DNA of 64,000 nt. Source: G963676795 sp963677215. Lineage in GTDB: Bacteria; Desulfobacterota; Desulfuromonadia; Desulfuromonadales; Geopsychrobacteraceae. The stretch's first letter is position 1. Each line of letters opens with the position of its first letter. The stretch spans positions 2,480,001-2,544,000 of the forward strand of contig OY781919.1 of assembly GCA_963677215.1 (NCBI GenBank), read 5' to 3'. Below are positions 18,290 to 26,636 of this stretch, piece after piece. The position numbers and the translations under genes are program-made. The notes under the pieces were generated by a model. It was not told the DNA's origin and did not search any database. It worked only from the letters and a program-made list of their open reading frames with translations.

Positions 18290-18336
18290 CACCCCCCTGC
18301 TCGCGAGCTCGCTTCCCCCCTGTGGAACAGGGGGGA
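18290..18336 (-). repeat. upstream inverted end of the DUF559 cassette
   Basis: Read on the minus strand, six C, TGTTCCACA and six G form a hairpin, then AAGCGAGCTCGCGAGC and six G with TG. It has the same order as the plus-strand copy at 11776, with compensating changes in the hairpin. It lies between the moxR stop and the DUF559 start. Confidence 0.7.
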
Positions 18337-18347
18337 TTTCTTTTATG

Positions 18348-19313
18348 TCAGGGGACCGGCACTCTTGCCAGTAATTCGCCGATGATCCGGTCACGGCTGA
18401 TGCCTTCGGCTTCGGCTTCGTAGCTGAGCAGCAGGCGGTGACGGAGGACGCCGAAGGCCAGTTGCTGGATATCCTCAGGGGTGACGTAGTCGCGTCCCTG
18501 CAGCCAGGCGCGCGAACGGGCACAGCGGTCGAGGGCGATGGTTGCCCGCGGGCTGGCGCCGTAGACCAGCCAGCCGGCCAGGTCGCTCCCCCAGTTCTGC
18601 GGCTTGCGGGTCGCCAGGATCAGCTGGACCAGGTATTCCTCAAGGTTTTCAGCCAGGTGAATGGCCAACACCTGCTGACGGGCCTCACGCAGCTCGGCTG
18701 TGGTCAGCCGTTGTGGTGCTGGCGGTTGTTCAGTAGAGGCGGCTTCCCCGCGGGCCAGACGCAGGATCTCCAGCTCGGTCGCTGCTTCCGGGTAGTCGAC
18801 CATGACATGCAGCAGGAAGCGGTCGAGCTGGGCCTCCGGCAGCGGGTAGGTGCCTTCCTGCTCGATCGGGTTCTGGGTGGCCATGACCAGAAAAGGATCG
18901 GCCAGCTGGTAGCTGGTCTGGCCGACGGTGATCTGGCGTTCGGCCATCGCTTCGAGCAGCGCCGACTGGACCTTGGCTGGTGCGCGGTTGATCTCGTCGG
19001 CCAGAATCAGGTTGTGAAACAGGGGACCGCGCTGGAACTGAAAACTGCCATCCTGGGGACGGAATATCTCGGTTCCAGTCAGGTCAGCCGGCAGCAGATC
19101 GGGGGTGAACTGGACGCGGTGAAAGCTGCCTTCGAGTTGGTCGGCCAGCTGACGGATGGCGCGGGTCTTGGCCAGTCCTGGAGCTCCTTCTACGAGCAGA
19201 TGGCCATCGGCCAAAAGGGCGATCAACAGAGCTTCGATCAGCTGTGGCTGGCCGATGATACGGGTCTGCAGGGTTGCGGCGAGGGATTGAAATCGTTGCT
19301 GTACTGTATCCAT
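18348..19313 (-). CDS. MoxR-type AAA ATPase
   Basis: 321 residues. Walker A is recognisable as VEGAPGLAKTR (about 38-48), followed by the MoxR-typical PADLTGTEIF, LADEINRAPAKVQSALLEAM (Walker B and sensor region), MATQNPIEQEGTYPLPEAQLDRF and the C-terminal lid with SPRA. MoxR ATPases act with DUF58 and VWA proteins as chaperone-like machines. It is the promoter-proximal gene of the Bat operon. The ATG at 19313 has AAGGAC upstream. Confidence 0.9.
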   Translation of the reverse strand: MDTVQQRFQSLAATLQTRIIGQPQLIEALLIALLADGHLLVEGAPGLAKTRAIRQLADQLEGSFHRVQFTPDLLPADLTGTEIFRPQDGSFQFQRGPLFHNLILADEINRAPAKVQSALLEAMAERQITVGQTSYQLADPFLVMATQNPIEQEGTYPLPEAQLDRFLLHVMVDYPEAATELEILRLARGEAASTEQPPAPQRLTTAELREARQQVLAIHLAENLEEYLVQLILATRKPQNWGSDLAGWLVYGASPRATIALDRCARSRAWLQGRDYVTPEDIQQLAFGVLRHRLLLSYEAEAEGISRDRIIGELLARVPVP

Positions 19314-19443
19314 TGGGCATGTCCTTGCTCATGTCATGTATTTGAATTCGGCGGAGACATAAAGCCTCTGCATTCCGGTTTGAATAAGGTAGATGACGAT
19401 AGCTATCTGGTCTTGACGGACTATCGGTACTGTATCCTGACAA

Positions 19444-19761
19444 TCAGGTCAAGAGTGGCGGAGGTCGATTGGTAAGGGACGGAAGCTGTGAGAAGTCATG
19501 CTGACGCTCTGGGGTGGCACTGTGGCTTTCGGTTTGATCGGTCTGGAGTGGATGTTTATGAATCCGGGTGGCAGGCGGGAGAAAATGAAACGGAGTGACT
19601 CCGGAGGTAGTTCCTTCATCGGCGTCGAGCTGTTCATAGCTGCTCGGCTCTGTCACAACGAGCTGAGCCTGATGCTGCAGTGTCAGAAAGATCTGACAGC
19701 AGGCAATGATCAGCAATACCAGGCAGCCGTATTGATAGATGGCACGGTTTTCTACAGTCAT
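19444..19761 (-). CDS. possible small membrane-anchored protein
   Basis: About 105 residues: one hydrophobic segment near the N-terminus (GCLVLLIIACCQIFL) followed by a polar, proline-rich tail. No family was recognised. Ribosome sites for the ATG at 19761 or at 19785 are weak. It lies upstream of moxR in the same direction and could be the first gene of that operon. It may also be a chance frame. Confidence 0.35.
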   Translation of the reverse strand: MTVENRAIYQYGCLVLLIIACCQIFLTLQHQAQLVVTEPSSYEQLDADEGTTSGVTPFHFLPPATRIHKHPLQTDQTESHSATPERQHDFSQLPSLTNRPPPLLT

Positions 19762-19914
19762 GGGCTTATCATCGATAATAGTCATGAAAAGATAGCTAGC
19801 AAACCTCGGGCCAAAGAAATATAGAGTAAAAACAGCGGTCTATGCAATATAGTTCTGTTGCATTCTGCCCCGCTGGGGCAAAATGCCCCGATTGGGTTTT
19901 TTGTGGAACCCATT

Positions 19915-20090
19915 TTTTCACGCGAAGATTGCGAAGAAAATCTTTGTATGTCAAAAAAAACACAACCTTCTGAATCTCTGGAAAACATTTCATAGAAGCC
20001 ATGAATTTGCCTTTGATTTTAAAACTTCGCGCCTTCGCGCCTTCGCACCGTCGAGTGAGGCTGCTTTTGATTCTGCTTAAAAAATAACTA
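19915..20090. repeat. dispersed 'cgcgaag' intergenic repeat, copy 5
   Basis: The gap 19786-20171 contains ttcacgcgaagattgcgaag near 19918 and its opposite, cttcgcgccttcgcgccttc, near 20025, separated by about 90 bp of low-complexity sequence. No gene is apparent in this gap. Confidence 0.5.
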
Positions 20091-20177
20091 AAGTCCTCTG
20101 GTTCAGCTGTCGATAAGTAACAGCCAAGTCTTCCCTCCCTTCCGGCACAGCTCTTTGGTCCGTCACGGAGGATGGCC

Positions 20178-21281
20178 ATGATCATTCAAAGTTCTCAGAT
20201 CGCCATGGCGAGTCAACGTCAGGCAACCAGGTACGAAGAGGAAACGGAAAGCCTCAACTACTGGAACAATTCCGCAACCGAAGACGATGCTGAAAAAGCG
20301 CTTTCAGGCCTGCAGATCAAAAGCGACACGATCACCATTTCTCACCAACAGACCCAGCAGCTCTCCTTCTCCCAGGTTCAAACCCAGGCACCGGTAAAAC
20401 AGGTCGAAAAGAGTGACGAACTGGAGCTCGAAGAGGATGTGAAGCACGGCTGGAAACTGAACCTGCTGCGCCGGCTTGTTTCGCAGCTGACCGGCAAGGA
20501 GATCAAGCTGTTCAAAGCCAGCGATTTCACGGACGATGACCAGAAAGACGTTCCTGCGGTTGTTCAGTCGCCGGTTGCGGAACCGGCAGTTGATCAACAG
20601 GCTCCGGAGCTGGAAGGGTGGGGGCTGAATTATCATTACCAGCACACCACCTACGAGAGTGAACGGACCAGTTTTGCCGCTCAGGGGGTTGTAACCACTG
20701 CGGACGGTCGTGAGATCGATCTGAATATCGGCCTCAGCATGAGCCGCGAGTTTTACAGCCAGGAAGTAATCGACCTGCGCGCCGGTGATGCTCTGAAGGA
20801 TCCGCTGGTGCTCAATTTCTCCGGGACGGCGGCTCAGCTTGAAGAGACCGATCTGCAGTTCGATATCGATCTCGACGGAACGCAGGATCAACTTAAATTC
20901 GTCTCCGCAGGGAGTGGTTTTCTAGCTCTCGACAGAAACGGCGATGGCCAGATCAATGATGGCAGTGAGCTGTTCGGCCCATCTAGTGGTGACGGCTTTG
21001 CTGAACTTGCGGCTTACGACAGCGACGGAAACAACTGGATCGACGAGAACGACGCGATCTACGATCGGTTGCGCATCTGGGAACGGAATGCTCAAGGGGA
21101 ATTCACCCTGCTAGCTCTTGGTCAACGGGGTGTCGGAGCGATCTATCTCGACCGGGTTGCGACGGAATTTTCAATCAACGACGAGCAGAACGATCAGCTC
21201 GGCGCAGTGCGTACGACCGGACTGTTCCTCCAGGAGAACGGGCTGGCCGGAACGGTTCAGCAACTGGATCTGGTGGTCTAG
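20178..21281 (+). CDS. hypothetical protein with EF-hand-like calcium-binding loops
   Basis: 367 residues. The C-terminal third has two acidic loops, DRNGDGQINDGSE and DSDGNNWIDEND, which fit EF-hand/dockerin-type calcium binding; LRIWERNAQGEFTLLALGQ and GVGAIYLD follow, a combination seen in many secreted or surface calcium-binding proteins. The N-terminal 250 residues are unrecognised and no signal peptide is seen. The ATG at 20178 has GGAGG 6 nt upstream, while the one at 20172 overlaps that site. The 445-nt structured repeat follows 35 bp after the stop. Confidence 0.7.
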   Translation: MIIQSSQIAMASQRQATRYEEETESLNYWNNSATEDDAEKALSGLQIKSDTITISHQQTQQLSFSQVQTQAPVKQVEKSDELELEEDVKHGWKLNLLRRLVSQLTGKEIKLFKASDFTDDDQKDVPAVVQSPVAEPAVDQQAPELEGWGLNYHYQHTTYESERTSFAAQGVVTTADGREIDLNIGLSMSREFYSQEVIDLRAGDALKDPLVLNFSGTAAQLEETDLQFDIDLDGTQDQLKFVSAGSGFLALDRNGDGQINDGSELFGPSSGDGFAELAAYDSDGNNWIDENDAIYDRLRIWERNAQGEFTLLALGQRGVGAIYLDRVATEFSINDEQNDQLGAVRTTGLFLQENGLAGTVQQLDLVV

Positions 21282-21316
21282 GAAGCGCTGCTTCCGGCGG
21301 TGATTGTCACATGAAT

Positions 21317-21761
21317 CCAAGCCGGAAACCGGCTTTGCGATTGCGCGCTTCGTGGCGCGTAGCGACACGTCTGAGCGTGAAGTGAGTTGCTGCCCCAAAA
21401 CTACGAAGAGCATCCTGAATAATTTTCGTCAGTGATTTCAAAAAGTTTTCTTTTGGTTCCGTTTTCTTTGTCGCCACAAAGAAAATGAACCCGGCTGGCG
21501 GGCCGGGACCCGCCGGTGTTGGTTCTGATGCTTGTTGATGTTGTTTTTTTAAGATTAAAACCTCGGGGTCGCGGCCCCGAACGCCGCCTTGCTTTTTGAC
21601 CGGGGCCTCAAAAAGCGAGACAAAAACGCCCTTTTACATTGTCGACAGTGTTTCTGCGTCTCTGCGGAGCATCCAGCCAACAACCGACGACGCGCCCAAC
21701 GATGGGCTTTGCCCATCTGACGGGCAGAACCACAAAAACTCCGCTAGCGGAGTTTCGATGA
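21317..21761 (+). repeat. structured dispersed repeat, copy A (candidate RNA)
   Basis: About 445 nt shared with 44770-45204 and 59413-59837. Blocks in order: GCCGGAAACCGGC; a hairpin at 21351-21369 (CGTGGCGC/GCGACACG, one mismatch); TTTCTTTGTcgccACAAAGAAA; GGCGGGccgggaCCCGCC; GGGGTCGCGGCCCC; a hairpin at 21701-21717 (GATGGGC/GCCCATC); and ACTCCGCTAGCGGAGT at 21738-21753. Stems are kept between copies by paired substitutions. No coding frame is conserved. Function is unknown. Confidence 0.75.
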
Positions 21762-21942
21762 AAATCAGTGGAAACAAGCCTTCATTCGCGATCTGAGTTT
21801 TGTCACCCACCGGGCAGTCTTAGAGCTGCACTTGCTCGTGTGCCCTGAGAAAGATCAGGCGCTCCAACGGTTTTTTGTGCTAGGATCATAGGTTCTTACC
21901 GACACTGTATTAATCCCGACTGCTTGTGAGAGTGAACCGTCC

Positions 21943-23121
21943 ATGCTGCTGAATTACCTGGCTTTGCTGAAGGAAATTGGTGTTTTAGATCTGCTCGATA
22001 TCTGTGCCTCCGCCTGCGTGCTGTGGTTCGGTTTCACCGTCTTTCAGTTCCGCCGGACCTGGAAGATCGGTGCTGGCCTGGTCTGTTACGGTCTTCTCCT
22101 GCTTATGGCCAGTGAACTGGAGCTGGCTCTGACCTATCGGCTTTTGCAGGGGCTTTTTGCTGTTGTCGTCCTGGTTGTTGTCGTTGTTTATCAGAATGAA
22201 CTGCGCCGGGTGCTCAAGGAATTGACTCAGATGTTCTTTGACCGAAAACAGACGCCGCTCTGGCATGGCAGCGTCTCCGAACTGCTGGTCAAGGTGGCCT
22301 ATGAACTTTCGGCACGGCGCTGGGGAGCGTTGATCGTCCTGCCGGGGCGGATCGGGCTTGACGGGTTGATCACCGAAGGCTTCAAACTGGATGGGGTGAT
22401 CAATCGGCCGTTGCTGATGAGCCTGTTCGATCCCCATTCTCCGGGGCATGATGGTGCACTGGTCGTCCGCGGCGAAAGGGTGGAACTGTTCGGCAGCCGT
22501 CTGCCGTTGACCGAGCGTGATGAACAGTTGAACGAAAAAGGGACGCGCCATGCCGCTGCCGTAGGATTGACGGAGAAATGCGATGCGTTGGTGCTGGTCG
22601 TCTCCGAGGAGAGCGGCAATATCTCGATCGCCCGTGAGGGAAGCCTCAAACTGATCGCTGACAGTCAGGCCCTGCTGCAGGAAATGCGTGAGTTCCGGCG
22701 TAACTCAGGAACCTCTGAGCTGATCCAGACCAAATCGCTGCCTTATCTGCGCATGGCCCTGCGCATGTTCTTTGCCCTGATTGTGACCTCTGTCTTCTGG
22801 TTGGTTCTGGTTCCCGGCTCAGCTGTGGTCACGACCAGCTTTGACGTACCCATTGAGGTTCAGAATATCCCGGAAGGATACGTGCTCGCATCGGTCACGC
22901 CGCCGACTGCAAGCGTAGCACTGACCGGAGAAAGGCGGGCACTGTTCAAGCTGCGTGACAGCGATCTGCTGATCTCGCTGGATGGCACCCTGACAGCTCT
23001 GGGGAGGCAGACCTACGCACTTAACAGTTCTCAGCTGATGGTGCCTGCCGATCTGGAGGTCGATAAGATCAGTCCTGTTTCGGTCAAGGTTCTGGTCGAC
23101 AGGGTCCCATCGGTCGATTAA
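21943..23121 (+). CDS. diadenylate cyclase (CdaA-type) fused to a YbbR domain
   Basis: 392 residues. N-terminal membrane spans (about 15-83) precede a DAC domain (about 100-245) with both catalytic signatures, DGA at 170-172 and GTRH at 200-203. A further span (about 252-272) leads to a YbbR-like domain (about 285-390). It should make c-di-AMP from two ATP at the membrane. In Firmicutes CdaA and the YbbR protein CdaR are adjacent separate genes, so the fusion joins the enzyme and its regulator-type domain. No glmM neighbour is present. Confidence 0.85.
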   Translation: MLLNYLALLKEIGVLDLLDICASACVLWFGFTVFQFRRTWKIGAGLVCYGLLLLMASELELALTYRLLQGLFAVVVLVVVVVYQNELRRVLKELTQMFFDRKQTPLWHGSVSELLVKVAYELSARRWGALIVLPGRIGLDGLITEGFKLDGVINRPLLMSLFDPHSPGHDGALVVRGERVELFGSRLPLTERDEQLNEKGTRHAAAVGLTEKCDALVLVVSEESGNISIAREGSLKLIADSQALLQEMREFRRNSGTSELIQTKSLPYLRMALRMFFALIVTSVFWLVLVPGSAVVTTSFDVPIEVQNIPEGYVLASVTPPTASVALTGERRALFKLRDSDLLISLDGTLTALGRQTYALNSSQLMVPADLEVDKISPVSVKVLVDRVPSVD

Positions 23122-23202
23122 TTTTCTCTGAACATCCGGTCCGTTTTACCCTGTGTTTTTTTAAACCGGGGTGTGTCTGTTTATATTCCGCTCATTAATG
23201 TC

Positions 23203-23230
23203 TTGCAAATACTCAAAATAACTTTAAAAT
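23203..23230 (+). promoter_or_regulatory. possible sigma70 promoter
   Basis: TTGCAA at 23203-23208 and TAAAAT at 23225-23230 are separated by 16 bp in an AT-rich gap, about 100 bp upstream of the secreted-protein gene at 23332. The boxes are only near-consensus. Confidence 0.4.
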
Positions 23231-23331
23231 AAATATGTTTTTGCTCAGTAGGCTGGCTGTAGAATTTGTTCTTGAAACTGCTCCTGTGCTTGTGAATCGG
23301 AAGAATAGATATTTATCGAAGGGGGGTAGCT

Positions 23332-24189
23332 ATGAAGCTATGGTTGTTTCGCTGTTTAATTCTGCTGGTTTTTTCCACGCCGATCGCTTCGATGGCGGAT
23401 TCTTCAGGCGTCCTGTCCAGTCCGGCGTCCAAGCTCAAGGATCAGCTTGAAAAACCATATAATCCAATAATCGACAAGCTTAAAGAGACAGAACCGCAGG
23501 AAATCGTCCGCAGTTCCTCGGTCACCGCATCGCGTTATCTGGGTCAGGGGACCTGGGAGATGGAAATTCGCAATGACGGTAATTCTTATATTGTTCCCGG
23601 TGAACTGTCTTTCCAGGCAACCTATTATCAGCAGCACAACTCATTTACCGCCGAACCTGTTTTGAACAGCGAAAAAATCGCGACGGGGCAGAGTTTCACG
23701 ATCAGTCAGTCCGCGCTGGCAGCTACGGATGGAGAGTGCGCCGATTTGAATCAGATCTATGTCGAGGTCCGCAATACTGTGACCGGTTATCGGGCGGGCC
23801 ACGCTGTGATTGATATAGACTTCGCCGATGTCGATCTGCGAGATGTATCACTTGAAGACGGTATTCTGGTCTATGCGGTCGAAAACCTGGTGCCTTATCC
23901 GGTCAAGGTGACGGTTGCTCTTGATCATCTTGAGGTCTGGGATGTGCCGAAGCCGCCGAAATCGAGGAGCGCCTGGGATCTTTTTAAGGATTTTATAACA
24001 GGCAACGGCAGCTTTGACAGTTCCGGCCTGCAACCGGAGGAGTTGAAGTGCAGTATTTCGAGCCCGCTGGTTCTTGGCCATTATCAACTCAACCCTCGTC
24101 CGGTGAACTACAAGCGCGATCCGGTGCCGATCAATGAGTCGACCACCGTCGTCATGATCGACCGTGACCACTTTCAGCCGCTGGTGTAA
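23332..24189 (+). CDS. hypothetical secreted protein, possibly truncated by an in-frame TAA
   Basis: 285 residues with a clear signal peptide (hydrophobic to about residue 20, ending ASMAD). A GGGGGG ribosome site lies 7 nt ahead of the ATG. The mature part looks like beta-rich envelope protein, with no recognised family. Reading continues in frame for another 54 sense codons after the TAA at 24187-24189, so the original product may have been about 340 residues long. Confidence 0.65.
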   Translation: MKLWLFRCLILLVFSTPIASMADSSGVLSSPASKLKDQLEKPYNPIIDKLKETEPQEIVRSSSVTASRYLGQGTWEMEIRNDGNSYIVPGELSFQATYYQQHNSFTAEPVLNSEKIATGQSFTISQSALAATDGECADLNQIYVEVRNTVTGYRAGHAVIDIDFADVDLRDVSLEDGILVYAVENLVPYPVKVTVALDHLEVWDVPKPPKSRSAWDLFKDFITGNGSFDSSGLQPEELKCSISSPLVLGHYQLNPRPVNYKRDPVPINESTTVVMIDRDHFQPLV

Positions 24190-24354
24190 AATGCCTGCCC
24201 CGCTGCTGATTTCGGCGACTATTCGGTTGCCTATAAACAGCTCCGTATGAAGGTCTATACCGAGAACGCAGCCCCCTGTCCACTTGCCGAAACCCTGGAC
24301 AGCGTATATCAGGCGCAGGGTGGAAGTTCTGACGTTCCGGCATTCAACTGGTAA
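24190..24354 (+). other. in-frame continuation after the TAA of the preceding gene
   Basis: Fifty-four codons follow the TAA in the same frame and end in TAA at 24352-24354. The predicted peptide has ordinary protein composition (for example DFGDYSVAYKQLRMKVY, and two Cys in APCPLAE) and no start signal of its own. A single substitution turning CAA, GAA or TAC into TAA, a sequencing error, or stop readthrough would explain it. Confidence 0.5.
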
Positions 24355-24462
24355 GCTTTCATGCTCCGGCTGCTGTCTGGCAGTCGGAGTAAACTGTTTT
24401 CATGACATATTCATAGAGAATCAGTCTGGTTATCGACCCTCAATCCGTTTATGCTGCCGCTC

Positions 24463-25665
24463 ATGGCAAACCTCAATAGTAATATAAAAAAGCTCTACGC
24501 TTTCTCCTTTCTGCAGATGAGTCTTTTCCCGATGGCGATCATCACGCTGTTCTGGAAGGATCAGATCGGCATGAGCCTGACCCAGATTCTGTTGCTGCAG
24601 GGGATCTTTGCCGTGGCGATGGTGGTCATGGAGTACCCTTCAGGCTATGTCAGTGACCGGATCGGTTATCGCCGGGCTCTCAATTATGCTGCGCTGCTCG
24701 GCATCGTCGGCTGGGGGCTGTACACGGTGGCCGAGTCGTTCAGCGGGGTTCTGATCGCTGAAATCTTTCTCGGGATTTCCATGTCCTTTGTCAGCGGTTC
24801 GGACAGCGCTCTGCTGTTCGAAAGCCTCAAGAGCGATGATCGGGAACTGGATTATACTCGTCATCAGGGGCGGGTCAGCGGTGCAGGGCAGATCGGTGAG
24901 GCCTGCGGAGCGCTGTTTGCCGGGCTGCTGTATGCCATGTTTCCGCTGTTGCCGTTCCTGATTCAGGTGGCGGTCTGGGTTCTGATCTTTTTCCTGACCC
25001 GGACTCTGAGTGAACCGCAGCGTCTGGAGTCTGCGCCGGTCAGCCATTTCGCCGAAGCCTGGCGTTCGACCCGTTATGCGCTGGTTGAGAACAAGCGGCT
25101 GCGTTACACTATTCTGCTCAGCCTGGTGCTGGGGCTGGCATCCTTCTACCCGGTCTGGCTGATTCAGCCCTATATGCAGGACGCAGGTGTCCCGCTTTCC
25201 TGGTTCGGCCCGGTCTGGGCGGTGGCCAACTTAAGCGTCGCGCTGTTTGCCCTGGTCAGTCATCGTTTTTACTTCTGGCTAGGAGACAGGTGGATGGTGG
25301 TCCTGTTTGCCGTGCTGATCATCGCCGGTTACCTGGGGCTAGGGATCTCGGGGGAGCTGTGGGGCTTTGCCTTCTACTATCTGCTGACCAGCATGCGCGG
25401 CCTGCGTGGGCCGGTGCTGCTCAACCATGCCCAACAGGAAATTCCCTCCGCAAATCGGGCTGGTCTGCTCTCGTTACAGTCGCTCTGTTTTCGCCTTGGT
25501 TTTGTCTGTACCGGGCCACTGATCGGACGGTTGGCTGATCGGATCGGGGTTGGGCAGAGTTTCCTTATCCTCGGCTACGTCTATGTCCCTGTTCTGCTGG
25601 TGTCGACCTGGCTGTTTCTCAGGCACTTGCCGGGGAAAAATCGATCAACACCACAGAGTCACTGA
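24463..25665 (+). CDS. major facilitator superfamily transporter
   Basis: About 400 residues with 12 hydrophobic spans. The MFS loop 2-3 signature appears as GYVSDRIGYRRAL (about 60-72), and a related GRLADRIG occurs in the second half. The substrate is unknown; it resembles small multidrug-like exporters. The ATG at 24463 is preferred to the one at 24451 by alignment with the usual short N-terminus, but neither has a clear ribosome site. The gene appears monocistronic. Confidence 0.8.
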   Translation: MANLNSNIKKLYAFSFLQMSLFPMAIITLFWKDQIGMSLTQILLLQGIFAVAMVVMEYPSGYVSDRIGYRRALNYAALLGIVGWGLYTVAESFSGVLIAEIFLGISMSFVSGSDSALLFESLKSDDRELDYTRHQGRVSGAGQIGEACGALFAGLLYAMFPLLPFLIQVAVWVLIFFLTRTLSEPQRLESAPVSHFAEAWRSTRYALVENKRLRYTILLSLVLGLASFYPVWLIQPYMQDAGVPLSWFGPVWAVANLSVALFALVSHRFYFWLGDRWMVVLFAVLIIAGYLGLGISGELWGFAFYYLLTSMRGLRGPVLLNHAQQEIPSANRAGLLSLQSLCFRLGFVCTGPLIGRLADRIGVGQSFLILGYVYVPVLLVSTWLFLRHLPGKNRSTPQSH

Positions 25666-25830
25666 GCAAAAAACAAAAACGATATCTCACGCGAAGCCGC
25701 GAAGATCGCGAATAAAATCCTGGTGAGTTAAAAAAGAATATTTTGAAGGCTGTAAGCCTTGTTTAAAAATCATCAAAGAATTTGTCGGTGTTTTTAAAAC
25801 TTCGCGTCTTCGTGCGAGGTTGATTTTGAT
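25648..25830. repeat. dispersed 'cgcgaag' intergenic repeat, copy 6
   Basis: ccacagagtcactgagc and atatctcacgcgaagccgcg with AAGATCGCGAA lie near 25650-25712, and the opposing cttcgcgtcttcgtgcgagg near 25800. It overlaps the 3' end of the MFS gene by a few bases and fills much of the 375-bp gap before the DUF1499 gene. Nothing else is recognised there. Confidence 0.55.
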
Positions 25831-26040
25831 CTTGAGGTTTTTGTTCTGTTCCCCGCTCAGCCATGACAGGCGGGGTCTTTTTCATTTTCAGGGGCGGAAA
25901 CTGTCTGGTAACACCGGGTTCTTGGTATAATCTGCGAAAAAGGAAAGATAATGTGTTCACAGGTGCGAGGTTTGCGCTGATTCATAGCCGCAGGCAGTGA
26001 AGGCCGAACGTCCCGCTGATGTTGAACAAGGGAGGTGCTG

Positions 26041-26487
26041 ATGAGGAAAAAACTTGTTTCCGGACTGACTTTTATCTTCCTGGCCGGTATGATTCCGACA
26101 ATTTGTTCAGGGGCGACTGATGCCCTGGGGGTTGTCGATGGCAGACTGGCCGCATGCCCCGCGTCTCCCAACTGTGTCAGCAGCCAGGCCGATCCCCAGG
26201 ATCTCAAGCATTATATCGCTCCCTTGGTCTATCAGGGTGACCGCGCGAGCGCCCGGGAGAAGCTCATCACCCTGCTTGAAGGGCAAAAGCGGGTCACCCT
26301 GGTTGTCCAGACTGAAAACTACCTGCGTGCCGAGTTCAGATCCCTGATTTTCCGATTTGTTGATGATGTTGAATTTTACCTGGGCGATGAGGGACAGATC
26401 GATGTGCGTTCTGCCGCAAGAACTGGCTACAGTGATCTTGGTGTCAACCGCAAGCGCATCGAAAAGCTCAGATCTCAGTTTCAGTAA
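26041..26487 (+). CDS. DUF1499 exported protein
   Basis: 148 residues with an N-terminal signal peptide (GLTFIFLAGMIPTICSGA). The DUF1499 core follows, with CPASPNCVSSQ and a C-terminal RSAARTGYSDLGVNRKRIE. The family function is unknown. GGAGG lies 6 nt upstream of the ATG at 26041, which decides the start over the ATG at 26035. It converges with the ABC-MATE gene. Confidence 0.85.
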   Translation: MRKKLVSGLTFIFLAGMIPTICSGATDALGVVDGRLAACPASPNCVSSQADPQDLKHYIAPLVYQGDRASAREKLITLLEGQKRVTLVVQTENYLRAEFRSLIFRFVDDVEFYLGDEGQIDVRSAARTGYSDLGVNRKRIEKLRSQFQ

Positions 26488-26576
26488 CAGGGGAGTCAGT
26501 TCCGTTTCATTCCGGTTATCCCGCCACGATTCATTCCACCGATCACAACGATTGAAGACATCAGCTTCGACTACGA

Positions 26577-26606
26577 CCTGACGGCTGAATAAGCAGCTCC
26601 GTCAGG
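26577..26606. terminator. hairpin between convergent genes
   Basis: CCTGACGG and CCGTCAGG form a perfect 8-bp stem, extended inside by CTG/CAG, between the DUF1499 and ABC-MATE stops. No long T tract follows on either strand, so terminator strength is uncertain. Confidence 0.45.
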
Positions 26607-26636
26607 TCTTGCCGTGGTGTCCCTGTCTGGGGAAAA

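Noticed and set aside
19498..19824. A plus-strand frame of about 108 codons upstream of the repeat-filled gap
   Set aside because: No ribosome site and no recognisable sequence; the minus-strand frame over the same bases, with a membrane segment and operon position, is slightly better though also weak.
26488..26586. Thirty-three sense codons in frame after the DUF1499 stop
   Set aside because: The DUF1499 protein already ends where the family usually ends, and an open run this short is expected often by chance; unlike 24190-24354 there is no sign that the product is incomplete.
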